From an uncultured Alistipes sp. (lineage in GTDB: Bacteria > Bacteroidota > Bacteroidia > Bacteroidales > Rikenellaceae): a DNA stretch of 64,000 nucleotides. The position numbers were made by a program, and so were the translations under genes. The stretch's first letter is position 1. Every line of letters starts with the position of its first letter. The DNA lies in NCBI GenBank assembly GCA_944321765.1, contig CALUMQ010000001.1:186001-250000 (forward strand), read 5' to 3'. A model generated the notes under the pieces. The model had not been told where the DNA came from, ran no database searches, and worked only from the letters and a program-made list of their open reading frames with translations. Positions 17,390-26,570 of the stretch are shown piece after piece.

Positions 17390-18537
17390 CGTTTCAAGGT
17401 GATGAGGGTGATTTCGGGCCAGGCCCCCAGCCGCATGGGATAGGCAACGTAGCCGATTCCGTCGTTGATGTAGAGCGTGTGCCGCCCTTCGTCGTAGCGG
17501 CCGCTCCAGCGGGTGTAGAGCCACGATGCCGGGGACCATCCGCGGCCCCACGGCCGCAGCTTCATCTGCATCGAGTGGACGTGTCCCGAGAGGGTCATAT
17601 CGCCATGTCCCGTGGCGATGATCTGCTCCCAGAGCTGTGGAATGTGTACAAGGACGATACTGTAGAGCGATGCGGGCACCCCCTCAAAGACCTCCGCCAG
17701 ATTCGGGGCAGGCAGATGCCGGTCGTGCCGTTGTTTGCGTAGAGCGGGGTCGAAACCGAGGCCCGTCAGCGCAATGCTGTCGGTGCCGCGGTGCAGGTAG
17801 ACGGTCGTATCCTGCAGAACCGTCCAACCCATGGCCTGCTGACGTGCAATGACCTCGCGGAGATTCTCCTCCATCGGATGATGGAGCGAATCCTTGATAT
17901 AGGAGCCCAGGTCGTGGTTGCCGATCACCGACCATACGGGGCCGTTGATGCGTTGCAGCCGCTGCATCATCCGTGCGTCGAGCTCCGAGGCGCGGATGTT
18001 CACCAGATCGCCGGTGAAGAAGACCGCATCGGGATGCAGGGCGTTGATGCTGTCGGCCAGGCGCTGCAACTCCCGGTCGGGATTTACCAGCGTGCCGACG
18101 TGCAGGTCGGAGATCTGGACGATGCGGAATCCGTCGAACGCTTCGGGAATACGATCCGAGATGACCTCCACACGCGAGACGTGCAGCCGGGTGCGACCCC
18201 GCGTAGCTCCCCAGAGGAAGAGCAGCGTCAGCAGTCCGGCCGCGACATATCCCGTGCGCCGCAGCCCCACGACGCGGAACAGATAACACGCCATGCGGGG
18301 TGCGACGGTTGCGATCCACGCCCAGAGGAGCCACATGCCCACGGCCATCTGACGGGTTCCGTTGTCACGACTCAGCAGCGAGATGGCCATGATGACGACC
18401 GGCAGCAGGTCGGTGGCCATCATCCAGCCCATGCGCCACCGCCCGATCGGACGTTGGCGGCGCTTGTGACGTCGTATGTGAATCCAGTCGGCAGCGACGC
18501 CTGCCAGAAAGAGAATCAAAGCCAGAGAGAACAACAT
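17380..18537 (-). CDS. membrane-anchored metallophosphoesterase (YkuE-like)
   Basis: 385 residues from the ATG starting MLFSLALILFL; the open frame extends 72 bases upstream but without a membrane segment at its start. About four N-terminal membrane helices (to ~residue 125) precede a calcineurin-like phosphoesterase domain with the metal-binding set DLHVG, FTGDLVN, VIGNHD, LVHIP and SGHVHSMQ. Related proteins act on UDP-sugar lipids or phospholipids, but the substrate here is unknown. The stop overlaps the start of the RibD-like gene, so the two are co-translated. The leader carries a G+C-rich hairpin (18563-18578). Confidence 0.88.
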   Translation of the reverse strand: MLFSLALILFLAGVAADWIHIRRHKRRQRPIGRWRMGWMMATDLLPVVIMAISLLSRDNGTRQMAVGMWLLWAWIATVAPRMACYLFRVVGLRRTGYVAAGLLTLLFLWGATRGRTRLHVSRVEVISDRIPEAFDGFRIVQISDLHVGTLVNPDRELQRLADSINALHPDAVFFTGDLVNIRASELDARMMQRLQRINGPVWSVIGNHDLGSYIKDSLHHPMEENLREVIARQQAMGWTVLQDTTVYLHRGTDSIALTGLGFDPALRKQRHDRHLPAPNLAEVFEGVPASLYSIVLVHIPQLWEQIIATGHGDMTLSGHVHSMQMKLRPWGRGWSPASWLYTRWSGRYDEGRHTLYINDGIGYVAYPMRLGAWPEITLITLKRCA

Positions 18538-18586
18538 CGATACCTTGTTTGATTGACATCCACCGCCGCGAGCGGCGGCTTCCGGA

Positions 18587-18594
18587 CAAAGATA
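18587..18594 (-). promoter_or_regulatory. -7 element for the metallophosphoesterase gene
   Basis: Minus-strand TATCTTTG, a full TAnnTTTG match, 49 bases before the ATG. Confidence 0.65.
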
Positions 18595-18634
18595 CAAAAA
18601 TTTGCCCATCCCGGCCCGGATTTCTTTTTTTCAT

Positions 18635-18642
18635 TATATTTG
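18635..18642 (+). promoter_or_regulatory. -7 element for the DUF4491/CapA operon
   Basis: TATATTTG, a full TAnnTTTG match, 64 bases before the DUF4491 ATG. It is divergent from the metallophosphoesterase promoter 40 bases away. Confidence 0.55.
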
Positions 18643-18706
18643 TACATCGAACCGCGGCGCGAGGCACGTGAAAGAGCCCGGGCACGCGGACGAACGAAAC
18701 GGAACG

Positions 18707-19012
18707 ATGGACCTCTTGGCACAATACAATCTTACGGGCATCGTGATCGGGGTGGCCACATTCCTGATCATCGGGCTGTTTCATCCGCTGGTCATCAAGG
18801 GCGAATATTACTTCGGGGTGAAGATCTGGTGGGTGTTCCTTCTCATGGGGCTCGCCGCCATTGCGGGGTCGATCGTCGTACGGCATCTGCTGTGGTCGAC
18901 GCTGCTGGCCGTCTGGGGCGCTTCGTCGCTCTGGAGCATCGGCGAACTCTTCGAACAGCGCAAGCGCGTTGCCCGGGGCTGGTTCCCGCGCAATCCCCGA
19001 CGTAAATCCTGA
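18707..19012 (+). CDS. DUF4491 family small membrane protein
   Basis: 101 residues from the ATG at 18707 (MDLLAQYN). Three membrane segments are visible (IVIGVATFLIIGLFHPLVI, WWVFLLMGLAAIAGSIV and a third near HLLWSTLLAVWGASSL), followed by a short basic cytoplasmic tail with EQRKRV. The pattern LFHPLVIKGEYYFG is typical of DUF4491, a family common in Bacteroidetes and Firmicutes with no known function. It is followed 16 bases later by the CapA-like lipoprotein and is probably co-transcribed with it. Confidence 0.85.
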   Translation: MDLLAQYNLTGIVIGVATFLIIGLFHPLVIKGEYYFGVKIWWVFLLMGLAAIAGSIVVRHLLWSTLLAVWGASSLWSIGELFEQRKRVARGWFPRNPRRKS

Positions 19013-19028
19013 CTCAAACCCTGCCGCC

Positions 19029-20138
19029 ATGATTGTGCGCCCCTTTTACGGATTCCTTTTCTTTGCAGTGCTCTCCCTCCTCCTTTCAGGATGCGGCTCC
19101 GGGGGTCATACACCTCATATGCATGCAGACCGGGGCGATGGATGGTCGGGTCCCGGACCGGTCCTTCCTCCGCAGCGCGTGCGGATGTGGTTTGGCGGAG
19201 ACGTGATGCAGCACCTTCCGCAGGTCGAGGCGGCACGCCGCGGCGACGGTTTCGACTACACGGAGGTCTTCGCGGCTCTGCAGCCTCGCATGAAGGCTGC
19301 TGATCTTGCCGTCGTGAACCTCGAAACCACGCTGACACGCCGCGGCCGTTACTCGGGCTATCCGATGTTCCGCTCGCCGACGGCTCTGGCCGACGCCCTG
19401 CGCCGGGCGGGAGTCGACGTGGCGCTGCTGGCCAACAACCATTGCTGCGACGGCGGAGCCGACGGTATCCGCACGAGCATCGAGGAACTGGACCGCTGCG
19501 GTATTCGGCACACGGGGGTTTTTGCCGACAGCGCCGACTTCCGCCGCAACCATCCGCTCTACCTTACATGCCATGGCGTGCGCCTGGCCCTGATCAACTA
19601 TACCTACGGCACCAACGGAGTGCCCGTTCCGCAGGGAATGATCGTCAACCGCATCGACACCGTGCAAATGGCCCGCGATGCGGCGGCGGCGCACGACGCC
19701 GGGGTCGACTTCATCGTTGCCTGCCTGCATTGGGGAACGGAGTATGAACGACACGAGAATGTCGAACAGCGGCGTCTGGCGAGTTTTTTGCAGCGCCATG
19801 GGGTCGATGTCATCGTTGGCAGTCATCCGCATGTGGTGCAGCCGTGGAGCGGCGATTCGACACATGTGGTGCTCTATTCGCTGGGCAATCTGGTCTCGAA
19901 CCAGCGCCGCCGGTATACCGATGGAGGTCTGACGGCCGCGATCGAGGCCGTGCGGCATCCCGGAGGGCGCATGAGCTACCGGCTGGAGACCACTCCGGTG
20001 TGGGTTTCGCTGCCCCGCTACCGGATCCTGCCGCCCGAGGTGGCCGATACGCTGCTGCTGCCCCCGGCCTACGAACGTTTCCGCGCCGATATCGAGGCGC
20101 TCGCCGGCATGCATGCCGCATATAAGCGAAGCAAATAG
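19029..20138 (+). CDS. CapA-family (PGA_cap) lipoprotein
   Basis: 369 residues from the ATG at 19029, which begins a lipoprotein signal with lipobox LLSGC (about Cys20); the longer open frame overlaps DUF4491 in another frame and is spurious. The metallophosphatase-like PGA_cap fold shows FGGDVMQH, LANNHCCDGG, HWGTEYERHEN and GSHPHVVQP. Bacillus CapA takes part in poly-gamma-glutamate capsule export or anchoring. Here no capB/capC is present, so the task is probably a more general envelope phosphoesterase-like one. Confidence 0.9.
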   Translation: MIVRPFYGFLFFAVLSLLLSGCGSGGHTPHMHADRGDGWSGPGPVLPPQRVRMWFGGDVMQHLPQVEAARRGDGFDYTEVFAALQPRMKAADLAVVNLETTLTRRGRYSGYPMFRSPTALADALRRAGVDVALLANNHCCDGGADGIRTSIEELDRCGIRHTGVFADSADFRRNHPLYLTCHGVRLALINYTYGTNGVPVPQGMIVNRIDTVQMARDAAAAHDAGVDFIVACLHWGTEYERHENVEQRRLASFLQRHGVDVIVGSHPHVVQPWSGDSTHVVLYSLGNLVSNQRRRYTDGGLTAAIEAVRHPGGRMSYRLETTPVWVSLPRYRILPPEVADTLLLPPAYERFRADIEALAGMHAAYKRSK

Positions 20139-20165
20139 CGGCATAAAAACTACCGATCGGAAATA

Positions 20166-20198
20166 TTTGGAGAGAGCCTTGAGAAATCCCTATCTTTG
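20166..20198 (+). promoter_or_regulatory. rubrerythrin promoter (-33 and -7)
   Basis: A -33 TTTG (20166-20169), a 21-base spacer and a -7 TATCTTTG (20191-20198) give a full Bacteroidetes consensus, 40 bases before the ATG. Confidence 0.8.
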
Positions 20199-20238
20199 CC
20201 CCAGAAACAAATTCATACACCTTAAAACATTACAGACT

Positions 20239-20817
20239 ATGGAAAAGAGCATCAAAGGAACCCGTACCGAACAGAATCTGTTGAAGGCCTTTGCGGGCGA
20301 GAGCCAGGCCCGGAGCCGTTATGTATTCTTCTCGAGCAAGGCCAAGAAGGAGGGATACGAGCAGATAGCCGGCGTATTTGCAGAGACTGCCGAGCAGGAG
20401 AAGGAGCATGCCGAGCGCTTCTTCAAGTTCCTCGAAGGCGGTGAAGTGGAGATTACGGCGAGCTACCCCACGGGTCCCATCGGCACGACGGCCGAGAACC
20501 TGCTGGCTGCCGCCAAGGGTGAAAACGAGGAGTGGGATGTGCTCTACCGGGAGTTTGCAAAGGTTGCCGATGAGGAGGGCTTTGCCGAGATCGCCGCGGC
20601 ATTCCGCATGATTTCGATCGTTGAGGCCGAGCACGAGCGTCGTTACCTGAAGCTGCTGAGCCGCCTGACGGACGGCAACTTCTTCAAGCGCGACGGCAAG
20701 ATCTGGTGGCAGTGCCGCAACTGCGGATTCGTCATCGAGGCCGAAGAGGCTCCGAAGCTGTGCCCGGCGTGCAAGCATCCGCAGGCCTATTTCGAGCCCA
20801 AGAAGGAGAACTATTGA
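20239..20817 (+). CDS. rbr: rubrerythrin
   Basis: 192 residues. The N-terminal ferritin-like four-helix bundle carries the di-iron ligands in GESQARSRY, TAEQEKEHAERF and IVEAEHERRY. The C-terminal rubredoxin domain has CRNCGFVIEAEEAPKLCPACKHP, binding one iron by four cysteines. It reduces hydrogen peroxide in the cytoplasm and is a main oxidative-stress defence of anaerobes. The ATG chosen (MEKSIKG) follows a complete consensus promoter; an upstream in-frame extension has no support. A terminator follows, so the gene is probably monocistronic. Confidence 0.97.
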   Translation: MEKSIKGTRTEQNLLKAFAGESQARSRYVFFSSKAKKEGYEQIAGVFAETAEQEKEHAERFFKFLEGGEVEITASYPTGPIGTTAENLLAAAKGENEEWDVLYREFAKVADEEGFAEIAAAFRMISIVEAEHERRYLKLLSRLTDGNFFKRDGKIWWQCRNCGFVIEAEEAPKLCPACKHPQAYFEPKKENY

Positions 20818-20841
20818 TTGGGGTCCGCACCCCGTTGAGGC

Positions 20842-20873
20842 AAGCTCCGCTTCCGAAAGGAGGCGGGGCTTTT
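20842..20873 (+). terminator. intrinsic terminator after rubrerythrin
   Basis: A 13-bp stem (20842-20854 with 20859-20871, two G-T pairs, loop GAAA) with a short T-run. Confidence 0.8.
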
Positions 20874-20941
20874 GTCTTCGCGGAGCGGTGCCGAGTGCAA
20901 ATATTCACCCCACGGGGGCGGGAAAATCCGGAATTTCTCCG

Positions 20942-20949
20942 TATCTTTG
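20942..20949 (+). promoter_or_regulatory. -7 element for ettA
   Basis: TATCTTTG, a full TAnnTTTG match, 30 bases before the ettA ATG. Confidence 0.65.
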
Positions 20950-20979
20950 ACGGAAAATCGCAAAATTACCATTATTCAT

Positions 20980-22653
20980 ATGGCAGACGAAAAAATCATC
21001 TTCTCGATGGTCGGCGTAAGCAAGACCTTCACCAACCAGAAACGGGTGTTGAACAACATCTACCTGTCGTTTTTCTACGGGGCGAAGATCGGCATCATCG
21101 GTCTGAACGGCGCGGGAAAATCCACGCTGATGAAGATCATCGCCGGTATCGACAAGAACTATGAGGGCGAGGTCGTCTTTTCGCCCGGATACACGGTGGG
21201 CTACCTGGAGCAGGAGCCCAAACTCGACGACTCGAAGACCGTGAAGGAGGTTGTCGAGGAGGGATGCGCTGCGACGGTGGCCCTCCTGAAGGAGTACGAG
21301 GAGATCAACATGAAGCTCTGCGAGCCGATGGACGACGATACGATGGCCAAACTCATCGAGCGTCAGGGCGAACTGTACGAACAGATCGACCATGTCAACG
21401 GCTGGGAGCTGGACAGCGTGCTGGAGCGTGCGATGGACGCCCTGCGGTGTCCCGACCCCGACCAGTCGGTGAAGGTGCTCTCGGGCGGTGAGCGGCGCCG
21501 CGTGGCCTTGTGCCGCCTGTTGCTGCAGCAGCCCGACGTGCTGCTTTTGGATGAGCCTACGAACCACCTCGATGCCGAGTCGATCGACTGGCTCGAACAG
21601 CACCTTCAGCAGTACAAGGGTACGGTGATCGCCGTGACGCACGACCGCTATTTCCTGGACAATGTCGCCGGCTGGATCCTCGAACTCGACCGCGGCGAGG
21701 GTATTCCCTGGAAGGGAAACTACTCGGGATGGCTCGAACAGAAGACCAAGCGCATGGCCATGGAGGAGAAGCAGGAGTCGAAACGCCGCAAGACCCTCGA
21801 ACGCGAGCTGGAATGGGTGCGCATGTCTCCGTCGGGACGTCACGCCAAGTCGAAGGCGCGTCTGTCGGCCTATGACAAACTGATGAACGAGGATACGAAG
21901 CAGAAGGAGGAGAAGCTGGAGATCTTTATCCCGAACGGACCGCGTCTGGGCGACGTGGTGATCGAGGCACACGATGTCTCGAAGGCCTATGGCGACCGTG
22001 TGCTCTACGAGCATCTGAATTTCTCGCTGCCGCCGGCCGGCATCGTGGGCGTCATCGGCCCCAACGGTACGGGCAAGACGACGCTCTTCCGCATGATCAT
22101 GGGGCTCGAACAGCCTACGAGCGGCTCGTTCCGCGTGGGCCCGACGGTGAAACTGGCCTATGTCGACCAGCAGCACAAGTCGATCGACCCCGAGAAGACG
22201 GTCTTCGAGGTGATCTCCGGAGGTGCCGATCTCATCACGTTGGGCAACCGGCAGGTCAATGCCCGGGCCTACGTCGCGCGGTTCAACTTCTCGGGAGCCG
22301 ATCAGGAGAAGAAGTGCGGCATGCTGTCGGGCGGCGAGCGCAACCGTCTGCACCTGGCCCTGGCTTTGAAGGAGGAGGGCAACGTCCTGCTGCTGGACGA
22401 GCCGACGAACGACATCGACGTCAACACGCTGCGGGCGCTCGAAGAGGGTCTTGAGAACTTTGCCGGATGCGCCGTGGTGATCTCGCACGACCGCTGGTTC
22501 CTTGACCGCATCGCCACCCACATCCTCTCCTTCGAGGGCGACTCGAAGGTGGTCTTCTACGAGGGCTCCTATTCGGAGTACGAGGCGTGGAAGAAGGCCC
22601 AGGGCGGCGACACGCAGCCGCACCGCGTGAAGTACAAGAAACTCATGGAGTAA
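20980..22653 (+). CDS. ettA: energy-dependent translational throttle protein EttA (ABC-F)
   Basis: 557 residues, the EttA length. Two ABC ATPase domains face each other without membrane segments. The first has Walker [10 protein letters not shown], signature [12 protein letters not shown] and Walker [12 protein letters not shown]. The second has [22 protein letters not shown] and [11 protein letters not shown]. Between them lies the linker helix pair typical of ABC-F proteins. The N-terminal ABC domain holds the EttA-type arm insertion ([20 protein letters not shown]). EttA binds the ribosomal E site and gates the first elongation step according to the ATP/ADP ratio. The start MADEKIIF is chosen because the longer frame runs through the promoter. 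hisS follows after 19 bases. Confidence 0.93.
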   Translation: MADEKIIFSMVGVSKTFTNQKRVLNNIYLSFFYGAKIGIIGLNGAGKSTLMKIIAGIDKNYEGEVVFSPGYTVGYLEQEPKLDDSKTVKEVVEEGCAATVALLKEYEEINMKLCEPMDDDTMAKLIERQGELYEQIDHVNGWELDSVLERAMDALRCPDPDQSVKVLSGGERRRVALCRLLLQQPDVLLLDEPTNHLDAESIDWLEQHLQQYKGTVIAVTHDRYFLDNVAGWILELDRGEGIPWKGNYSGWLEQKTKRMAMEEKQESKRRKTLERELEWVRMSPSGRHAKSKARLSAYDKLMNEDTKQKEEKLEIFIPNGPRLGDVVIEAHDVSKAYGDRVLYEHLNFSLPPAGIVGVIGPNGTGKTTLFRMIMGLEQPTSGSFRVGPTVKLAYVDQQHKSIDPEKTVFEVISGGADLITLGNRQVNARAYVARFNFSGADQEKKCGMLSGGERNRLHLALALKEEGNVLLLDEPTNDIDVNTLRALEEGLENFAGCAVVISHDRWFLDRIATHILSFEGDSKVVFYEGSYSEYEAWKKAQGGDTQPHRVKYKKLME

Positions 22654-22672
22654 ACAAATCACACGACAGAAT

Positions 22673-24019
22673 ATGGCACAGAAACCATCCATTCCAAAAG
22701 GAACGCGCGACTTCTCCCCTGCGGAGATGATGCGCCGGCAGTATATCTTCGATACGGTGAAGCGGGTCTTCCGCGCCTACGGCTTTGCTCCGCTGGAGAC
22801 TCCGGCCATGGAGAATCTCTCGACGCTGCTGGGCAAATACGGCGATGAGGGGGACAAGCTGCTCTTCAAGATTCTCAATTCGGGCGATTACGCCGCGGGG
22901 CTCTCGGACGACGAGCTGCGCCAGGCATCGAAGATTTGTGAAAAGGGGCTGCGCTACGACCTGACGGTTCCGTTTGCACGCTACGTCGTGCAGCACCAGA
23001 GTGAGCTGACCTTCCCGTTCAAACGCTACCAGATTCAGCCCGTATGGCGCGCCGACCGGCCGCAGAAGGGGCGTTACCGCGAATTCTACCAGTGTGATGT
23101 CGACGTGATCGGCACGCGTTCGCTGCTGTGCGAGGTCGAGCTGGTGGAGATTGTCGAACGGGTCTTCAAGGCGCTGGGGATCCGCGTGGCGCTGAAGATG
23201 AACAACCGCAAGATTCTCTTCGGCATTGCCGAGGCGATCGGCCACGCCGACAAGATGATGGACATCACGGTGGCGATCGACAAACTGGAGAAGATCGGCC
23301 TGGACAACGTGAAGGCCGAGCTGCTCGAGCGCGGGTTGTCGCAAGAGGCTGTCGACCGATTGCAGCCGATTCTTGAGCTCAGTGGCGACAACCATCAGAA
23401 ACTGAATCAGCTGCGCGAGGTGCTGGCCTCTTCGGAAACCGGCCTCAAGGGCATCGACGAGATGGAGACCGTCTTCGGTTATGTCGAGCGGCTGGGGATC
23501 GACCTTCAGGTGGAGCTCGATCTCTCGCTGGCCCGTGGCCTGAACTACTACACCGGCGCGATCTTCGAGGTCAAGGCGCTGGATTTCGCCATCGGCTCGA
23601 TCTGCGGCGGCGGTCGTTACGATGACCTCACGGGCATCTTCGGCATGCCCAACATGTCGGGTGTCGGCATCTCGTTCGGCGCCGACCGTATCTACGACGT
23701 GATGACGGGCCTCGGGCTCTTTCCCGAGGAGGTCAACTGCACGACGCGCGTGCTGTTCACGAATCTCGGTGCCGCGGAGGAGTCCGCCGTATTGCCGCTG
23801 CTGCGCCGTGTGCGTGGTGAGGGCATTGCCGCGGAGATCTATCCCGAAGCCGGGAAGATGAAGAAGCAGATGGAATATGCCAACCGTCGCGGCATCCCCT
23901 ATGTGGTGATCGTCGGATCGCAGGAGCTGGAGTCCGGGGCCGCCACGGTCAAGGACATGCGCAGCGGCGAGCAGCGACAGGTGGCTTTTGATGCTGTCGT
24001 TGAGGTTGTCCGGGGATAA
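22673..24019 (+). CDS. hisS: histidyl-tRNA synthetase
   Basis: 448 residues, class II synthetase. Seen are the motif 1 region ([21 protein letters not shown]), motif 2 with [19 protein letters not shown], histidine-specific [12 protein letters not shown], and motif 3 [10 protein letters not shown] with GISFGADRI. The C-terminal anticodon-binding domain follows (~345-448). It charges tRNA-His in the cytosol. It sits close behind ettA, a sensible pairing of translation genes. A terminator follows the stop. Confidence 0.97.
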   Translation: MAQKPSIPKGTRDFSPAEMMRRQYIFDTVKRVFRAYGFAPLETPAMENLSTLLGKYGDEGDKLLFKILNSGDYAAGLSDDELRQASKICEKGLRYDLTVPFARYVVQHQSELTFPFKRYQIQPVWRADRPQKGRYREFYQCDVDVIGTRSLLCEVELVEIVERVFKALGIRVALKMNNRKILFGIAEAIGHADKMMDITVAIDKLEKIGLDNVKAELLERGLSQEAVDRLQPILELSGDNHQKLNQLREVLASSETGLKGIDEMETVFGYVERLGIDLQVELDLSLARGLNYYTGAIFEVKALDFAIGSICGGGRYDDLTGIFGMPNMSGVGISFGADRIYDVMTGLGLFPEEVNCTTRVLFTNLGAAEESAVLPLLRRVRGEGIAAEIYPEAGKMKKQMEYANRRGIPYVVIVGSQELESGAATVKDMRSGEQRQVAFDAVVEVVRG

Positions 24020-24048
24020 TCCGGCAGTCGGTTTATTGATAATTTATC

Positions 24049-24084
24049 GCCCCGGTTCCGTAAAACAGCGAATCGGGGCTTTTT
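24049..24084 (+). terminator. intrinsic terminator after hisS
   Basis: A 10-bp stem (24049-24058 with 24070-24079, one G-T pair, 11-base loop) and five T residues. Confidence 0.85.
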
Positions 24085-24115
24085 GAAAAATCCATTCGTA
24101 GTGAGCTTGTTTGTT

Positions 24116-25714
24116 ATGCGCAGATTGTTTTTATCTTTGGCCGTCCTCGTCGCGCTGCCCGTTGCGGCGCAGACCACGGACGGAGTACGTCAGTTTCAGA
24201 AGCTGGTGCAGGTGTACCGCTCGCTTTCCGGGTTGTATGTCGACGAGGTCGATATGAAACCCGTGATCGAGGGCGCGATTGTGGGAATGCTCGGGGAGCT
24301 GGATCCCCATTCGGCCTATATCAGTGCCGAGGAGATGCAGGGCGTGCAGGAGAGTTTCGATGGGGAGTTCAGCGGAATCGGCGTGGAGTTCAATATTCTG
24401 CGCGATTCGATCATCGTGGTGAACACCGTTCCGGGCGGTCCGGCCGAGCGGGTTGGCGTGCGTGCCAACGACCGGATCGTGCGTATCGACACGCTTGACG
24501 CCGTGGGTATCGGACGTGCCGATGTTCCGAAATACCTCCGCGGAAAGACCGGTACGAAGGTCGCGATCGACGTCGTGCGCCACGGAACCCCGGAACGGCT
24601 GCATTTCGAGATCATCCGCGACAAGATTCCCCTCAATACGGTCGACGCCGCATACATGGCCTCCGACGGAATCGGCTATATCAAGGTCAACCGCTTCGGA
24701 CGTACGACGATGGAGGAGTTCACCGCGGCCTACCGCGGCCTGGGAAGTCCGCAGAAGTTGATCCTCGATTTGCGGGGTAACGGCGGCGGACTGCTGGATC
24801 AGGCCGTCGGAATGGCTGGATTCTTCCTTCCGCGCGGGGCGCGGATCGTCTCGACGGAGGGACGGGCCGTTCCCCCGACGACGTTCGAGGCCCAGAGCGA
24901 CGGCGAGGATCTTGAGGGACGTCTCGTGGTACTGATCGACGAGTCTTCGGCTTCGGCCTCGGAGATCGTCTCCGGAGCTATCCAGGATTGGGATCGGGGC
25001 ATCATAGTCGGCCGTCCGAGCTTCGGGAAGGGGCTCGTGCAGCGGCAGATCGAGCTGGTCGACGGCTCGGCCGTGCGTCTTACCGTCGCCCGCTATCATA
25101 CGCCTTCGGGACGCGTGATCCAGCGCCCCTACGAGCGAGGCAACAGCCGGGAGTATTACCTCGATCATCTGCGCAGGTACGACGATGCCGTGCGCGACTC
25201 GCTTGATGCCGGTACACCGGTCTATACGACTCTGCGCAGCGGCCGCACGGTGCATGGCGGCGGAGGTATTCGTCCCGATGTGATCATTGCTCCCGATACA
25301 ATGGGATATTCGGAGTATTATGCCGAGATGGTTCGCCGGGGCATCGTCCAGGAGTTCATGAACGAGTGGCTTGACCGTTCCCGCGACTCCCTTGCCGCAG
25401 CCTATCCTACTTACGAGTCGTTTGAGAAGGGATTCACGCCCACGGATGCGATGTTGCGGCAGCTGACGGCCTTTGCCGAGCGGCGATCGCTCCCCTTCAA
25501 GGCCAAGGAATTTGCTGCCTCCAGGGAGTTGATGTCTGTCCAACTCAAGGCTTTGGCCGCGCAGCGGCTCTTCGGCCTCGGAGCATACTACCGGACCTAC
25601 AATACAAGCCGCAGTGAGGCGTATGCCCGGGCCGTGGAACTTCTCAAAGCGTGGGATGAAAAGGGCAAACCGCTGCTGGCGGCCCCTGGAGAGGGCTCTT
25701 CTGCTGGTTTGTAA
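24116..25714 (+). CDS. C-terminal processing protease, S41 family (CtpA/Prc type)
   Basis: 532 residues from the ATG at 24116 with a signal peptide (MRRLFLSLAVLVAL to AQ). A TTG 33 bases upstream is within the terminator and unlikely. Order: S41 N-terminal segment, PDZ domain (~residues 85-165, EFSGIGVEFNI to VVNTVPGGPAERVG), then the S41 peptidase with LDLRGNGGGLLDQAV, nucleophile Ser in DESSASASEIVSG and general-base Lys in SFGKGLVQ. The long C-terminal part (~360-532) is found in Bacteroidetes members. It acts in the periplasm on C-termini of envelope proteins. DUF3276 follows after 102 bases. Confidence 0.93.
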   Translation: MRRLFLSLAVLVALPVAAQTTDGVRQFQKLVQVYRSLSGLYVDEVDMKPVIEGAIVGMLGELDPHSAYISAEEMQGVQESFDGEFSGIGVEFNILRDSIIVVNTVPGGPAERVGVRANDRIVRIDTLDAVGIGRADVPKYLRGKTGTKVAIDVVRHGTPERLHFEIIRDKIPLNTVDAAYMASDGIGYIKVNRFGRTTMEEFTAAYRGLGSPQKLILDLRGNGGGLLDQAVGMAGFFLPRGARIVSTEGRAVPPTTFEAQSDGEDLEGRLVVLIDESSASASEIVSGAIQDWDRGIIVGRPSFGKGLVQRQIELVDGSAVRLTVARYHTPSGRVIQRPYERGNSREYYLDHLRRYDDAVRDSLDAGTPVYTTLRSGRTVHGGGGIRPDVIIAPDTMGYSEYYAEMVRRGIVQEFMNEWLDRSRDSLAAAYPTYESFEKGFTPTDAMLRQLTAFAERRSLPFKAKEFAASRELMSVQLKALAAQRLFGLGAYYRTYNTSRSEAYARAVELLKAWDEKGKPLLAAPGEGSSAGL

Positions 25715-25816
25715 AAAGATCGAATGAAGTTTTTGGTTATATTGTTTTTTTTTATTAAATTCGTTATATGGAAAGCGGGATGTACCGCTTGACGATTAAC
25801 ACCAAAAACTAGCACC

Positions 25817-26140
25817 ATGTCATCTTATTCTCAGCCTCGTAAAGAGAACGAGGAGTACGGAGATCAGATTCTTTCGAAAGCCGTGAAGGCCGGACGTCGG
25901 ACCTATTTTTTCGATGTGAGGGCGACACGTGCCGACGACTATTTTCTGACGATTACCGAAAGCCGCAAGATGACGGCTTCCGATGGAACGGTTTCATACG
26001 ACCGGCACAAGATCTTTCTGTATAAGGAGGATTTTACGAAGTTTACCGATGGACTGAAAGAGGTCATAGATTTTATACGCCGCACCAAGGGCCTGGACCT
26101 CGGACAGGAGGAATCGGTTCTTCAGGAGAGCGAAGCGTGA
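25817..26140 (+). CDS. PUR-alpha-like nucleic-acid-binding protein (DUF3276)
   Basis: 107 residues. The body (DQILSKAVKAGRRTYFFDV to IDFIRRTKG) is one PUR repeat: four beta-strands and a helix, as in Borrelia BpuR and the Bacteroidetes DUF3276 family. PUR proteins bind single-stranded DNA or RNA. The exact role in this phylum is not established. A hairpin begins immediately after the TGA stop, and the next terminator lies about 350 bases on, so its transcript may carry a long structured 3' region or run into a small RNA. Confidence 0.9.
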   Translation: MSSYSQPRKENEEYGDQILSKAVKAGRRTYFFDVRATRADDYFLTITESRKMTASDGTVSYDRHKIFLYKEDFTKFTDGLKEVIDFIRRTKGLDLGQEESVLQESEA

Positions 26141-26502
26141 GACACCCTTCTCATGCAGGGTGTCCCGGGACGACCCTTGTGGGCCGGGATTGAAAAGAAG
26201 GTGCGCACGAAGTGTGCATCGAGGAGCGAAGAGGGCGCGGATGAACGTGTCTGACAAAACTTGCCGCGGTGTGATGAGAGGTGAGGTGAGATGAAGGTGT
26301 GCGATGAACGGTTGGGTGCGAAGGCTGAAGAGTGAATGAGCGAGGAGACTGGTGACGGGTGTGGAGACGGAAGGGGGCGGAGAATCGAGTCAGAACATGC
26401 AGGGCGTGCTTCGGAGACGATTCTTGTGCAAAGCGACGGTCGTAAAACGATCCTTCTCCCGTTGTGTTTTATCCGATGATTGCAAAATCATCGGATTTTT
26501 TT
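26141..26502 (+). ncRNA. possible structured non-coding RNA or long 3' untranslated region
   Basis: There is no credible gene in this 360-base stretch. It opens with three successive hairpins: 26141-26148 with 26157-26164 (8 bp); 26163-26168 with 26184-26189 plus an inner 3-bp stem; 26200-26208 with 26212-26220 (9 bp, including G-T pairs). Then comes a purine-rich, C-poor tract (about 26221-26400). It ends in a clean intrinsic terminator. The base composition differs from flanking genes on the same strand. I do not recognise RNase P, tmRNA, 6S or SRP RNA in it. It could be the 3' end of the DUF3276 message or an independent RNA; no promoter was found at its start. Confidence 0.4.
26471..26502 (+). 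terminator. intrinsic terminator ending the non-coding stretch
   Basis: A perfect 11-bp stem (26471-26481 with 26486-26496, loop GCAA) followed by a run of Ts, some 330 bases beyond the nearest upstream stop codon. Confidence 0.9.
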
Positions 26503-26532
26503 GTGTCGTGACCGCTGCTTCCGGAATTTTCG

Positions 26533-26540
26533 TATCTTTG
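26533..26540 (+). promoter_or_regulatory. -7 element for the popT/aroE operon
   Basis: TATCTTTG, a full TAnnTTTG match, 30 bases before the ATG at 26571. Confidence 0.65.
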
Positions 26541-26570
26541 CGAAAACTTACGACAAAACAACTCCCCACT

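Noticed and set aside
25994..26257. 87-codon minus-strand open frame after DUF3276
   Set aside because: It overlaps the end of DUF3276 on the other strand and the hairpins of the possible RNA, with no recognisable domain or start context.
26352..26570. 73-codon in-frame N-terminal extension of the DUF368 gene
   Set aside because: It crosses a strong terminator and the -7 element and has no resemblance to the family, whose N-terminus starts at MNFSRYVVLALKG.
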